A DNA stretch of 31,273 nt. Origin: CAZOSF01 sp964582415 (GTDB lineage: Bacteria > Bacteroidota > Bacteroidia > Flavobacteriales > Flavobacteriaceae). A model generated the notes under the pieces. That model did not search any database, was not told the DNA's origin, and worked only from the letters and a program-made list of their open reading frames with translations. The position numbers and the translations under genes are program-made. Below, one piece after another: positions 15,081 through 23,412 of the stretch (position 1 is the first letter of the stretch; each line of letters begins with the position of its first letter). The stretch is from NCBI GenBank assembly GCA_964582415.1, contig CAZOSF010000024.1, positions 1 through 31,273 on the forward strand, given 5' to 3'.

Positions 15081-15572
15081 GGTTACACTGTAATTGTTCG
15101 TCTCGAAACTCACCTCGACATTTTCATTCAAGGAGGTAGATAATGAGATTCCCTTAAAGTCCGCCTTAACGGGATACTTTTTATGGTTTCGATCTACCAA
15201 AACAGCCGTTTTGAACTGCTTCAATGGAACCTGAAGAAAGAATTTCACCCCATAAATCAAAGTAGTGCCCGAGTTTAAAACATCATCTACCAATACCAAA
15301 GATTGGTCTTTTAATTCTTCTAAGGGAAGGGAACAGGTTACAGTGCCTATTGGATGGGATTTATCCATGGAGATTTCACAAAGCGTTACTTTGATAGGAG
15401 AAATTTTTTCGACTTGTGTTTTTAGCTTTTTCGCCAAAAGATAACCGTTCTGCTTAATACCGGCTATCACAACTTCTTTCTCATTCACATTCGCTTCGTA
15501 GATCTGAAAAGCCATACGTCTCAGTTTATGGCTGATTTCTTTATGATCCAATATTACACTTGTTTTTTGCAT
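15072..15572 (-). CDS. PyrR-like phosphoribosyltransferase
   Basis: 166 residues with a type-I phosphoribosyltransferase fold; the PRPP-binding loop is VLVDDVLNSGTT (93-104). The length and overall sequence fit the PyrR-like group (uracil phosphoribosyltransferase, with RNA-binding pyrimidine attenuation in Firmicutes). No pyr genes or PyrR-type attenuator is visible nearby, so a plain phosphoribosyltransferase role is safer. It starts 17 nt after hslR and probably shares its transcript; the 3' end overlaps convergent aroK by 9 nt. Confidence 0.82.
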   Translation of the reverse strand: MQKTSVILDHKEISHKLRRMAFQIYEANVNEKEVVIAGIKQNGYLLAKKLKTQVEKISPIKVTLCEISMDKSHPIGTVTCSLPLEELKDQSLVLVDDVLNSGTTLIYGVKFFLQVPLKQFKTAVLVDRNHKKYPVKADFKGISLSTSLNENVEVSFETNNYSVTLK

Positions 15573-15589
15573 GGTTCAAAGATACGAAT

Positions 15590-15964
15590 TTAGTCCTCCG
15601 AAGTATCGGTAAAATCATCCAAATCCCTGCGGTCTTTTTTCGTTGGGCGACCCGTTCCTCTTTTGCGATAATAGTCTTGAGCATACTTCAGCAACTCCTG
15701 ATTTTCGAAGGCTTCCTTTGGAGTAGTGTCTAACCTATAAAGATTCACCAATTTAGCACCAACCCGACTTTCGGGCAAATCCAAGACCTCTAAAGAATAA
15801 TTGATTTGCTCCTTCCGCAATTGAATGGTATCCCCTGGGTACACTTCTCGAGACGGCTTCACTACTTCATTGTTCACCTTGATAGCCCCCTTCTTGCAAG
15901 CAGTAGTTGCTATACTCCGGGTTTTATAATATCGTGTACACCATAAATATTTGTCAATCCGCAT
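15590..15964 (-). CDS. hslR: S4-domain RNA-binding protein (HslR / Hsp15-like)
   Basis: 124 residues. The N-terminal S4 domain is clear (MRIDKYLWCTRYYKTRSIAT, then GAIKVNNEVVKPSREVYPGD, residues 1-50); the basic C-terminal tail (YRKRGTGRPTKKDRRDL) adds nucleic-acid binding. E. coli Hsp15 rescues 50S subunits that carry a stalled nascent chain. Length is close to the E. coli protein (133). Transcribed ahead of the phosphoribosyltransferase gene and divergent from the FKBP-like lipoprotein gene. Confidence 0.88.
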   Translation of the reverse strand: MRIDKYLWCTRYYKTRSIATTACKKGAIKVNNEVVKPSREVYPGDTIQLRKEQINYSLEVLDLPESRVGAKLVNLYRLDTTPKEAFENQELLKYAQDYYRKRGTGRPTKKDRRDLDDFTDTSED

Positions 15965-16042
15965 ACATTCTGCCTTAATTCTACGTTAAAGGAACCACAA
16001 AAATAGCTGAAAATTGTATCTTGCGCCATCAAAAAATTGAAG

Positions 16043-17068
16043 ATGAAGAACTCGGTAAACAAGGCTTTCTATCTCCTACTGTCCCTTTTGGTAGTGACTG
16101 CCTGTAAAAAGGAAGACGACGGATTTACATTCGTTCCTGCAAGGGATAGGGCAGAGGAAGCGCCCGTATCGGTTGGGATCATAGAAGAATATCTTGAAAC
16201 CCATTTTTACAATTACGAAGATTTTCAAAACCCACCTCCAGGATTTGATTTCAAAATTAAATTCGACACCATTGCAGGGGATAACGCAAATAAAATTCCA
16301 TTGATGCAACAGGTTTCCTTTAAGGAAGTTCCAGATCGAATTGCCGAGGATGTTACCTATAAACTGTATTATTTGAATGCGATAGAGGGTGGGGGAGAAA
16401 AGCCAAAATTTCCGGATATCACTACGCTAACCTACGAGGGAACCTACATCAATACGGAATTCACGGGTTCTCCCTATACCAAAAAATTTGATAGTGCCGT
16501 TACCCCGGTGAGCTTTGATCTTACCAGTGTGGTAAATGGTTTTCAAGATGGGGTGATCGAAATGAAAACCTCTCCAAATCCACCTGTTGAAGGATCTGAT
16601 GGAACCTTGTCCTTTACCGACTATGGGGTGGGAGCCATTTTTATTCCTTCTGGCTTGGGATATTATGTGAGTCCGCCAAATGGATCGGCCATCCCATTTT
16701 ATGCTCAACTAATTTTTACAGTACAGCTCTATGCTTCCCGTCAAGGGGATCAGGACAATGATGGTATCCCTTCAATTTTTGAAGATTTGAATGGAAATCA
16801 ATTGGAAGAGGATGATGATACCGATAAAAATGGATTGCCAAACTACTTCGACGCTGATGATGATGGGGATGGTCGTCCAACTTCTGAAGAGATTATCACA
16901 AGGCAATATGTCCTTGCTGATGGGGAACCAGAGCCAGTATTAAACTCCAATGAATTTGAAGTGAATCGCTCTTATGATGAGGAAACCATGGAGACAACCA
17001 TCAATACGGTGGAATATACCGATGAAGATAATGATGGAATTCCAGATCATTTAGATGAAGACAGTTAA
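16043..17068 (+). CDS. FKBP-like lipoprotein with Asp-rich TSP3-type repeats
   Basis: 341 residues from ATG 16043; the frame opens at a TTG two codons earlier, which I reject as it adds nothing to the signal. Lipoprotein signal with Cys21 (LLVVTAC). Residues about 130-225 follow the FKBP prolyl-isomerase pattern: TLTYEGTYINTEF, KFDSAVTPVSFDLTSVVNGF, a long insertion, then FIPSGLGYYV and AIPFYAQLIFTVQLY. Phe-Asp of the pocket and the Tyr of GLGYY are retained, while the usual Trp is Phe. Residues about 233-340 are Asp/Asn-rich calcium-binding repeats (DQDNDGIPSIFEDLNGN, DADDDGDGRPTSEE, DEDNDGIPDHLDED). Probably an outer-membrane-anchored chaperone; enzymatic activity is uncertain. A bidirectional terminator follows. 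Confidence 0.75.
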   Translation: MKNSVNKAFYLLLSLLVVTACKKEDDGFTFVPARDRAEEAPVSVGIIEEYLETHFYNYEDFQNPPPGFDFKIKFDTIAGDNANKIPLMQQVSFKEVPDRIAEDVTYKLYYLNAIEGGGEKPKFPDITTLTYEGTYINTEFTGSPYTKKFDSAVTPVSFDLTSVVNGFQDGVIEMKTSPNPPVEGSDGTLSFTDYGVGAIFIPSGLGYYVSPPNGSAIPFYAQLIFTVQLYASRQGDQDNDGIPSIFEDLNGNQLEEDDDTDKNGLPNYFDADDDGDGRPTSEEIITRQYVLADGEPEPVLNSNEFEVNRSYDEETMETTINTVEYTDEDNDGIPDHLDEDS

Positions 17069-17090
17069 TTATTATCGACTTTTGATAATT

Positions 17091-17120
17091 AAAAAACCCC
17101 ACCAATCGGCGGGGTTTTTT
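17091..17120. terminator. Bidirectional terminator
   Basis: Six A, CCCC-A-CC, loop AATC, GG-C-GGGG, six T: a stem with one A/C mismatch, flanked for use on both strands. It separates the convergent FKBP-like lipoprotein gene (+) and the transketolase genes (-). A nearly identical element occurs at 27503-27532. Confidence 0.9.
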
Positions 17121-17142
17121 ATTGATTAGGGTACAAAAAAAG

Positions 17143-18096
17143 CTACTTGCGTTTTATTACCTTCTGGGCAGCATGGACAATAGCATCAGCATTTAAGCCA
17201 TATTTTTCCATGAGTTGTTCGGGGGTTCCCGATTCTCCAAAAGTATCTTTAGTGGCCACAAATTCTTGTGGCGCAGGGTGGTTTTCAGAGAGTACACGGG
17301 CAATGCTTTCTCCTAGCCCTCCCAAATAATTATGTTCTTCAGCAGTAACCACGCATCCCGTTTTCGACACACTATCCAAAATCGCTTTAGCGTCCAGTGG
17401 TTTGATAGTATGGATGTTGATCACTTCTGCTGAAATGCCATTGCTTTGTAGGGTTTTTGCCGCTTCCAAAGCTTCCCAAACCAAGTGTCCGGTAGCCACT
17501 ATAGTTACATCCCTTCCCTCCTGTAGGTGAATGGCTTTCCCAATTTCAAACACCTGATCGGCTGGAGTGAAATTAGGAACTTTAGGGCGCCCAAATCGTA
17601 GGTATACCGGGCCATAATGTTTTGCGATGGCAATGGTAGCCGCTTTGGTTTGATTGTAATCACAAGTATTGATTACCGTCATACCCGGCAACATTTTCAT
17701 CAAACCGATATCTTCCAAAATCTGGTGCGTAGCACCATCTTCACCTAAGGTAAGTCCGGCGTGAGAAGCACAAATTTTTACATTCTTGTGCGAGTAAGCA
17801 ATACTCTGACGGATTTGGTCGTATACCCTTCCCGTGGAAAAATTAGCAAAGGTTCCCGTGAAAGGAATTTTGCCGCCAATCGTAAGTCCGGCTGCAATTC
17901 CTATCATGTTTGCTTCTGCAATCCCTACTTGAAAAAATCGGTCGGGATGATTTGCTTCAAACTCATCCATCTTCAAGGAACCTGTCAAATCTGCACAAAG
18001 AGCAACTACATTGGAATTTGTTTTTCCCACTTCGGCTAAACCAGCGCCAAATCCAGAGCGGGTATCTTTTTTGCCAGTATCTATATATTCTTTCAT
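17143..18096 (-). CDS. Transketolase, C-terminal subunit
   Basis: 317 residues holding the pyrimidine-binding and C-terminal domains of transketolase, which are fused to the N-terminal domain in E. coli but encoded apart here. The thiamine-diphosphate pyrimidine-domain hallmarks are present: GIAEANMIGIAAGLTIGGKI, SHAGLTLGEDGATHQ, and in the C-terminal domain TGHLVWEALEAAKTL and VVTAEEHNYLGGLGE. It works in the non-oxidative pentose phosphate pathway together with the upstream gene, from which it is separated by 13 nt. Confidence 0.94.
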   Translation of the reverse strand: MKEYIDTGKKDTRSGFGAGLAEVGKTNSNVVALCADLTGSLKMDEFEANHPDRFFQVGIAEANMIGIAAGLTIGGKIPFTGTFANFSTGRVYDQIRQSIAYSHKNVKICASHAGLTLGEDGATHQILEDIGLMKMLPGMTVINTCDYNQTKAATIAIAKHYGPVYLRFGRPKVPNFTPADQVFEIGKAIHLQEGRDVTIVATGHLVWEALEAAKTLQSNGISAEVINIHTIKPLDAKAILDSVSKTGCVVTAEEHNYLGGLGESIARVLSENHPAPQEFVATKDTFGESGTPEQLMEKYGLNADAIVHAAQKVIKRK

Positions 18097-18109
18097 AAGT
18101 TGCTTCTTT

Positions 18110-18955
18110 TTAGTAATCTCCCAATGTTTCTGGGTTCTGAGACAATGCGATTTTCAATTGTTCATCGTTGGGCGCCTTTCCATGCCAATCGTGGGTATGC
18201 ATCATAAAATCAACACCATTCCCCATCACGGTATGTAGCAAAACACAAATTGGTTTTCCTTTTCCTGTGTGCTTTTTAGCTTCGGTCATTCCAGATATGA
18301 TGGCTTCCAAATTATTACCTTCCTTGATTTCCAATACCTCCCAATCGAAAGCTTCGAACTTACCCTTTAGGTTCCCTAAAGGCATTACATTCTCAACGGC
18401 TCCATCGATCTGCTGACCGTTGTAATCTACCGTAACGATTAGGTTGTCTACCTTTTTACCCGCAGCAAACATCATGGCTTCCCAATTCTGACCTTCCTGT
18501 AATTCACCATCACCACATAAGGCATAAACGATATGAGGGTCGTTGTTGAGTTTTTTGGCCAATGCTGCCCCTATGGCAACAGACATTCCTTGTCCAAGAG
18601 ATCCAGAGGCAATTCGTACGCCTGGTAATCCTTCATGGGTGGTAGGATGTCCTTGCAAACGGGAATTCAACAGTCTAAACGTGTTGAGCTCTTCTACCGG
18701 GAAATAACCCGACCGTGCAAGAACACTGTAAAAAAGTGGGGAAATATGCCCATTGGAAAGAAAGAAGATGTCTTCTCCAATACCATTCATATCGAAAGTA
18801 TCCTTTCGATCCATCAATACTTGGTAAAGGGCTACAAAAAATTCGGTGCATCCCAGTGATCCGCCCGGATGGCCCGAATTCACCTTGTGCACCTGTCTTA
18901 AAATATCTCGACGTACTTGAACAACCAAGTCGTTGAGGTAATTCATGTCTGGCAT
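18110..18955 (-). CDS. Transketolase, N-terminal (diphosphate-binding) subunit
   Basis: 281 residues. It carries HKVNSGHPGGSLGCTEFFVA and the TPP-binding motif GDGELQEGQNWEAMMFAAG...VDYNGQQIDG (Mg2+ and diphosphate contacts). The frame is open to 18994, but the promoter at 18976-19006 lies inside that extension, so the start is ATG 18955 (MPDM...) or ATG 18946 (MNYL...). Together with the downstream C-terminal subunit it forms a complete transketolase. It is the first gene of a two-gene operon. Confidence 0.93.
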   Translation of the reverse strand: MPDMNYLNDLVVQVRRDILRQVHKVNSGHPGGSLGCTEFFVALYQVLMDRKDTFDMNGIGEDIFFLSNGHISPLFYSVLARSGYFPVEELNTFRLLNSRLQGHPTTHEGLPGVRIASGSLGQGMSVAIGAALAKKLNNDPHIVYALCGDGELQEGQNWEAMMFAAGKKVDNLIVTVDYNGQQIDGAVENVMPLGNLKGKFEAFDWEVLEIKEGNNLEAIISGMTEAKKHTGKGKPICVLLHTVMGNGVDFMMHTHDWHGKAPNDEQLKIALSQNPETLGDY

Positions 18956-18975
18956 GTGATTTTTTTTAATTTGGG

Positions 18976-19006
18976 CAAAAATACCCTTTTTCAAAGGGGG
19001 TACAAA
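18976..19006 (-). promoter_or_regulatory. Promoter of transketolase operon
   Basis: Minus strand: TTTG (19006-19003), 19 nt, TATTTTTG (18983-18976), a full match to the Bacteroidota pattern. Transcription should begin near 18970, which decides the start of the downstream gene in favour of 18955 or 18946. Confidence 0.75.
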
Positions 19007-19110
19007 GCAAAAAAAATGGTTTTTATGAACGATTTGATGTTTTTAGTTAACAGTTATCGAAATTCTTTCAGAAGGAGACATCTCGTATCGAGGAAACTCA
19101 TATTTCCCCG

Positions 19111-19118
19111 TATCTTTG
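19111..19118 (+). promoter_or_regulatory. -7 box of tgt promoter
   Basis: TATCTTTG matches the TAnnTTTG -7 element. No TTG is found at the -33 position. The tgt ATG is 19 nt beyond the box, so the leader would be about 14 nt. Confidence 0.5.
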
Positions 19119-19137
19119 CCCTCTTGAAAATGAGTAG

Positions 19138-20268
19138 ATGACATTCACCGTAGAAGGAAAAGATCCACATTCAAAAGCAAGGGCAGGAACAATGCTCTTG
19201 GACCATGGCCCCGTTGAAACACCAATTTTCATGCCCGTGGGAACCTTGGGCACCGTAAAAGGGGTCCATCAAAGAGAACTGGAACAGGACATCAACCCCG
19301 ATATTATCTTGGGGAACACGTATCACCTGTACCTCCGACCTCAAATTGATATTTTAGAAAAGGCGGGAGGACTGCACAAGTTTATGAATTGGGATCGAAA
19401 TATCCTTACCGATAGTGGTGGCTATCAGGTCTATTCCCTCTCCGCAAATAGAAAAATAAAGGAAGAGGGAGTGAAATTCAAATCCCATATCGATGGAAGT
19501 TATCATGTGTTTGCCCCAGAGAACGTGATGGAAATTCAGCGCAGTATTGGAGCCGATATCATTATGGCCTTCGATGAATGTACGCCCTATCCATGCGATT
19601 ACCAGTATGCGAAACGCTCTATGCATATGACCCATCGTTGGTTGGATCGTTGCATTGCACACCTAGAAAAGACACCATTGAAATATGCACATGAACAAAC
19701 TTTTTTCCCTATCGTTCAAGGCAGTACCTATAAGGATCTCCGAATTCAATCGGCAGAGTATATTGCTTCGGTTGGTGCGGAAGGCAATGCTATTGGTGGA
19801 CTTTCCGTGGGTGAGCCCGCAGAAGAGATGTATGCCATGACCGAGGTGGTAACCAATGTGTTGCCAGAAGATAAACCCCGCTATTTGATGGGTGTAGGAA
19901 CTCCTATTAATATTCTAGAAAATATTGCGTTGGGTATCGATATGTTCGACTGTGTGATGCCAACCCGAAACGGTAGAAATGGAATGCTGTTTACAACCGC
20001 GGGGACGATCAATATCAAGAATAAAAAATGGGAAGCCGATTTTTCTCCAATCGATCCCATGGACATCACTTGGGTGGATACGGCCTATTCTAAGGCTTAT
20101 TTACGCCATCTATTTTCTGTAAACGAAATGTTAGGGAGACAGATTGCTACCATTCATAATTTAGGATTCTATCTGTGGTTGGTTCGTGAAGCGAGAAAAC
20201 ATATCTTAGCAGGAGACTTTACGGAGTGGAAAAATATAATGGTACGAAACATGGATAACCGATTGTAA
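19138..20268 (+). CDS. tgt: tRNA-guanine transglycosylase (Tgt)
   Basis: Exchanges guanine-34 of tRNAs Asp, Asn, His and Tyr for preQ1 in queuosine synthesis. 376 residues, the usual length. The general-base Asp lies in DSGGYQVYSL (Asp92), the nucleophile Asp in MFDCVMPTRNGRNG (Asp271), and the preQ1-pocket FDECTPYPCDY motif (145-155) is present. The CxCxxC of the structural zinc site is missing: the homologous stretch IDPMDITWVDTAYSKAYLRH has no cysteine, although the fourth ligand His340 (TIHNLGFYL) remains. The stop overlaps the next ATG as TAATG. Confidence 0.95.
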   Translation: MTFTVEGKDPHSKARAGTMLLDHGPVETPIFMPVGTLGTVKGVHQRELEQDINPDIILGNTYHLYLRPQIDILEKAGGLHKFMNWDRNILTDSGGYQVYSLSANRKIKEEGVKFKSHIDGSYHVFAPENVMEIQRSIGADIIMAFDECTPYPCDYQYAKRSMHMTHRWLDRCIAHLEKTPLKYAHEQTFFPIVQGSTYKDLRIQSAEYIASVGAEGNAIGGLSVGEPAEEMYAMTEVVTNVLPEDKPRYLMGVGTPINILENIALGIDMFDCVMPTRNGRNGMLFTTAGTINIKNKKWEADFSPIDPMDITWVDTAYSKAYLRHLFSVNEMLGRQIATIHNLGFYLWLVREARKHILAGDFTEWKNIMVRNMDNRL

Positions 20269-21350
20269 TGCTGAGTATTCTAGATCGGTACATACTTAAA
20301 AAATACCTCGGGACCTTTGGATTGCTCCTGCTCTTATTTATTCCCATTGGTATCACCATCAACTTGGCAGAAAAAATTGACAAGATTTTGGCCAATGAAG
20401 TTCCCTTTGTTCAAGTGTTGAAATATTATCTGGACTTCACCATTTATTTTGCCAATTTATTATTTCCCTTATTTCTGTTTTTGTCCATTATTTGGTTCAC
20501 TTCAAAATTGGCTAACAATACAGAGGTTATTGCATTTTTAAGTAGTGGGGTATCTTTCTATAGATTCTTGCGCCCTTATTTTATTGGGGCAACCATTGTT
20601 TGTATCGGAGCCTTTTTATTGGCGAACTTCATCGCTCCAAGGGCAAGTAAGGGCTTTAATGAATTCAGCTATAAATATCTGAATAAAGGAAGGGGAAAGG
20701 ATCGTCAACAAGCCAATGTATATCGTCAAATCAGTGACAACGATTATATCTACGTTAGTTACTTCAACGTCAAAGAAAAGTCGGGTAACAATTTCACATT
20801 GGAGCACTTTGATGGTGTTCAGCTAAAAGAGAAAATCTCTGCAAGTCGGATTGTGTACCATGAGGAAGATTCTACGTATTCCTTGTACAATTATATCAAA
20901 CGCATTGTAGGTGAACGGGAAGATTCCATCATCAGAAAGTCTAAAATGGATACGATTTTCCCATTCGAAATGGAAGATTTAACCCCGGTCGAGTACATAG
21001 CGGAAACGCTAAACTTTTCAGAACTGAACAAATTTATTCGAAGGGAAAAAGCAAAAGGTTCCACCTATATCAATCGCTATGAAGTGGTGCGTTACAAACG
21101 TTATAGTTTGCCTGTTTCGGCCTATATCCTTACCGTCATTGCCGTTGCTGTGTCTTCCATTAAACGACGTGGTGGGATGGGAGTGAATTTAGCCATTGGT
21201 ATCGCTGTTGGGATGGTTTTTGTTTTTTTCGACAAAATTTTTGGAACGATGGCAGAGCAGAGTACCTTCTCACCATTCATTGCTACTTGGTTCCCCAACT
21301 TCGTATTTGGTATCCTAGCTATTTACCTCCTCAACAATGCGAAACGATAA
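20268..21350 (+). CDS. LptF/LptG family permease
   Basis: Inner-membrane part of the LptB2FG exporter that extracts lipopolysaccharide from the inner membrane. 360 residues, with three hydrophobic segments at the start (about 13-33, 57-80, 100-120) and three at the end (about 280-355) around a periplasmic beta-jellyroll region (about 135-270). The N-terminal ILDRYILKKYLGTFG is typical of YjgP/YjgQ proteins. Whether it corresponds to LptF or LptG cannot be told. It starts within the tgt stop (TAATG), so the two are coupled. Confidence 0.92.
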   Translation: MLSILDRYILKKYLGTFGLLLLLFIPIGITINLAEKIDKILANEVPFVQVLKYYLDFTIYFANLLFPLFLFLSIIWFTSKLANNTEVIAFLSSGVSFYRFLRPYFIGATIVCIGAFLLANFIAPRASKGFNEFSYKYLNKGRGKDRQQANVYRQISDNDYIYVSYFNVKEKSGNNFTLEHFDGVQLKEKISASRIVYHEEDSTYSLYNYIKRIVGEREDSIIRKSKMDTIFPFEMEDLTPVEYIAETLNFSELNKFIRREKAKGSTYINRYEVVRYKRYSLPVSAYILTVIAVAVSSIKRRGGMGVNLAIGIAVGMVFVFFDKIFGTMAEQSTFSPFIATWFPNFVFGILAIYLLNNAKR

Positions 21351-22239
21351 ATTAATAAATTATCTGCATCTCCATTTCATTGTTTTCATTTGGGGATTTA
21401 CGGCAGTTTTAGGCGCCTTGATTTCTTTGGAGGCCATTCCCTTGGTGTGGTACCGCATGGGCTTGGCCACCCTATTTGTCTGGCTGTTTGTCTTACTCAC
21501 CAAACAATCCTTAGACTTTCCAAAAAAAGTTATCTGGGGATTTTTCCTGGCAGGATTTATTATTGCCGTGCATTGGCTTACCTTTTTTGGGGCGATAAAG
21601 GCATCAAACGTTTCGGTGACGCTTTCGGTCATGTCTACAGGGGCTTTTTTCACCTCCTTGCTGGAACCAATATTTTATAAGCGTAAAGTAATTTGGTATG
21701 AGGTTTTCTTCGGAATTCTTGCAATTGTTGGTCTGTACGTCATCTTTCAGGCAAGTGTAAACTATTTTCTTGGGATTGCTTTGGCATTGACATCGGCATT
21801 TTTAAGTGCGCTGTTTTCAGTCATCAACGGGAAGTATGCAAAGCGCTACAAGGCGTCGGTGATTTCCTTCTATGAATTGCTTTTTGGTACGCTGTGCATT
21901 ACGGTTTATCTGGGGGTAACTGGGGCTTTCAACACGACTTTTTTTAAAGTTTCTCATTCCGATTGGTTGTACCTTTTTATTTTGGCTTCTGCCTGCACAG
22001 CCTACGCCTTCAACGCTTCTGTTTATGTAATGCGTTGGCTTTCCCCGTACACGGTAATGCTAACTATCAACCTTGAACCTGTCTATGGAATTCTTTTGGC
22101 GTTGGTAGTATTGGGAGACAGCGAGAACATGTCCCCGCAATTTTATATTGGTGCATTAATCATCTTAGCCACCGTAATAGCGAATGGAATTATCAAGAAT
22201 CGACTGTATAGAAAAAACAGGCAAATGCCATTTAGCTAA
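21337..22239 (+). CDS. EamA-type DMT superfamily transporter
   Basis: 300 residues with ten hydrophobic segments in two EamA repeats (about 10-140 and 145-290). Motifs such as FIWGFTAVLGALISLEAIPLVW and SPYTVMLTINLEPVYGILLA are typical of the drug/metabolite transporter superfamily. Substrate unknown. Its ATG lies 14 nt inside the lptF/G gene in another frame, so translation is coupled. A promoter for accA follows the gene. Confidence 0.9.
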   Translation: MRNDKLINYLHLHFIVFIWGFTAVLGALISLEAIPLVWYRMGLATLFVWLFVLLTKQSLDFPKKVIWGFFLAGFIIAVHWLTFFGAIKASNVSVTLSVMSTGAFFTSLLEPIFYKRKVIWYEVFFGILAIVGLYVIFQASVNYFLGIALALTSAFLSALFSVINGKYAKRYKASVISFYELLFGTLCITVYLGVTGAFNTTFFKVSHSDWLYLFILASACTAYAFNASVYVMRWLSPYTVMLTINLEPVYGILLALVVLGDSENMSPQFYIGALIILATVIANGIIKNRLYRKNRQMPFS

Positions 22240-22250
22240 ACCCAAAATTG

Positions 22251-22258
22251 TATCTTTG
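22251..22258 (+). promoter_or_regulatory. -7 box of accA promoter
   Basis: TATCTTTG, followed by TTTGTCG; the -33 region is poor (TTTA near 22231). The accA ATG is 34 nt downstream. Confidence 0.5.
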
Positions 22259-22292
22259 TTTGTCGATTAATTAACCTTTCTCAAGAGAATTT

Positions 22293-23246
22293 ATGGAATA
22301 TCTTGACTTTGAATTACCCATTAAAGAACTGCAGGAACAATACGACAAAGCGTGTCAGATAGGTGAGGATAGCAATATTGATGTATCGAATACCTGTAAG
22401 CAGATCGAAAAAAAATTAAAGGAAACCAAGAAGGAGATTTATAAAAATCTTACCCCTTGGCAACGTGTTCAACTTTCCCGTCATCCCAGTCGTCCCTACA
22501 CCATGGATTATATTAAGGCCATATGTGGGGATTCTTTTTTAGAGCTTCATGGCGATCGTAACTTTAAGGATGATAAAGCGATGATCGGGGGATTGGGAAA
22601 AATTGGTGACCAAAGTTATATGTTTATCGGCCAGCAGAAGGGATACAATACCAAAACCCGACAGTATCGGAATTTCGGTATGGCGAATCCCGAAGGATAT
22701 CGAAAAGCCTTGAGGCTAATGAAGTCTGCTGAAAAGTTTGGAATCCCTGTTGTAAGCTTAATCGATACTCCCGGAGCTTATCCAGGACTGGAAGCGGAAG
22801 AACGCGGACAAGGGGAGGCGATTGCCAGAAACATTCTTGAAATGACCCGCCTTCAGGTTCCCATCATAGTGGTTATCATTGGAGAAGGTGCCAGTGGGGG
22901 TGCGTTAGGGATCGGTGTGGGAGATCAGGTGCTCATGCTCGAAAATACTTGGTATTCTGTAATTTCCCCAGAAAGTTGTTCTTCCATTCTTTGGAGAAGT
23001 TGGGAGTTCAAAGAACAAGCTGCGGAAGCCTTAAAACTTACCGCGACCGATATGAAAAAACTAAAACTAATCGATAAGATTGTAAAGGAACCACTTGGAG
23101 GTGCCCATAGTGATAGAGAGACAACGTATCTTACAGTGGCGAAGGAAATTTCCATGGCCTATGACGAATTGAAGAACTTATCCCCAAAAGATTTGGTGCA
23201 AAAACGCATGGATAAGTACTGCGACATGGGAGAGTTCAAAAGCTAA
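22293..23246 (+). CDS. accA: Acetyl-CoA carboxylase carboxyltransferase subunit alpha
   Basis: Transfers the carboxyl group from carboxybiotin to acetyl-CoA, the first committed step of fatty acid synthesis. 317 residues, the E. coli length (319). Family blocks: the N-terminal coiled-coil helix (about 1-50), TPWQRVQLSRHPSRPYTMDY, FLELHGDRNFKDDKAMIGGL, PVVSLIDTPGAYPGLEAEER and the oxyanion-hole loops GEGASGGALGIGVGD and VISPESCSSILW. The partner accD is not in the window. A strong terminator follows at 23272. Confidence 0.96.
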   Translation: MEYLDFELPIKELQEQYDKACQIGEDSNIDVSNTCKQIEKKLKETKKEIYKNLTPWQRVQLSRHPSRPYTMDYIKAICGDSFLELHGDRNFKDDKAMIGGLGKIGDQSYMFIGQQKGYNTKTRQYRNFGMANPEGYRKALRLMKSAEKFGIPVVSLIDTPGAYPGLEAEERGQGEAIARNILEMTRLQVPIIVVIIGEGASGGALGIGVGDQVLMLENTWYSVISPESCSSILWRSWEFKEQAAEALKLTATDMKKLKLIDKIVKEPLGGAHSDRETTYLTVAKEISMAYDELKNLSPKDLVQKRMDKYCDMGEFKS

Positions 23247-23271
23247 ATTCAACAATACCAACCCTTTCCGA

Positions 23272-23301
23272 AAATCCGAGGTTTTCCCCTCGGATTTTTT
23301 T
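23272..23301 (+). terminator. Terminator after accA
   Basis: AAATCCGAGG (23272-23281), loop TTTTCC, CCTCGGATTT (23288-23297) and a run of T. A 10-bp perfect stem with a U-tract. Confidence 0.9.
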
Positions 23302-23307
23302 ATCTTT

Positions 23308-23348
23308 ATTAACAATAAATCTTACTTATTAACAGTTCGATTGTTAAT
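23308..23348. repeat. Inverted repeats ahead of dnaB
   Basis: ATTAACAAT (23308-23316) recurs inverted as ATTGTTAAT (23340-23348), and a third ATTAACA (23328-23334) forms a 7-bp hairpin with TGTTAAT (23342-23348). The group sits 65-105 nt ahead of the dnaB start. It may be a regulatory site, but the region is A/T-rich, so chance cannot be excluded. Confidence 0.35.
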
Positions 23349-23412
23349 GACCAGTGAACAGCTACTCTGGTTTTTCTAGTGCTCCGTTTAACAATTTTTT
23401 TACATTCGCTTT

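Noticed and set aside
18956..18994. Longer start for the transketolase N-terminal subunit
   Set aside because: The promoter -7 box at 18976-18983 lies inside this stretch, so it cannot be translated from that promoter.
19130..19141. Three-codon upstream frame (ATGAGTAGATGA) overlapping the tgt start
   Set aside because: Could couple translation, but so short a frame is expected by chance and there is no supporting signal.
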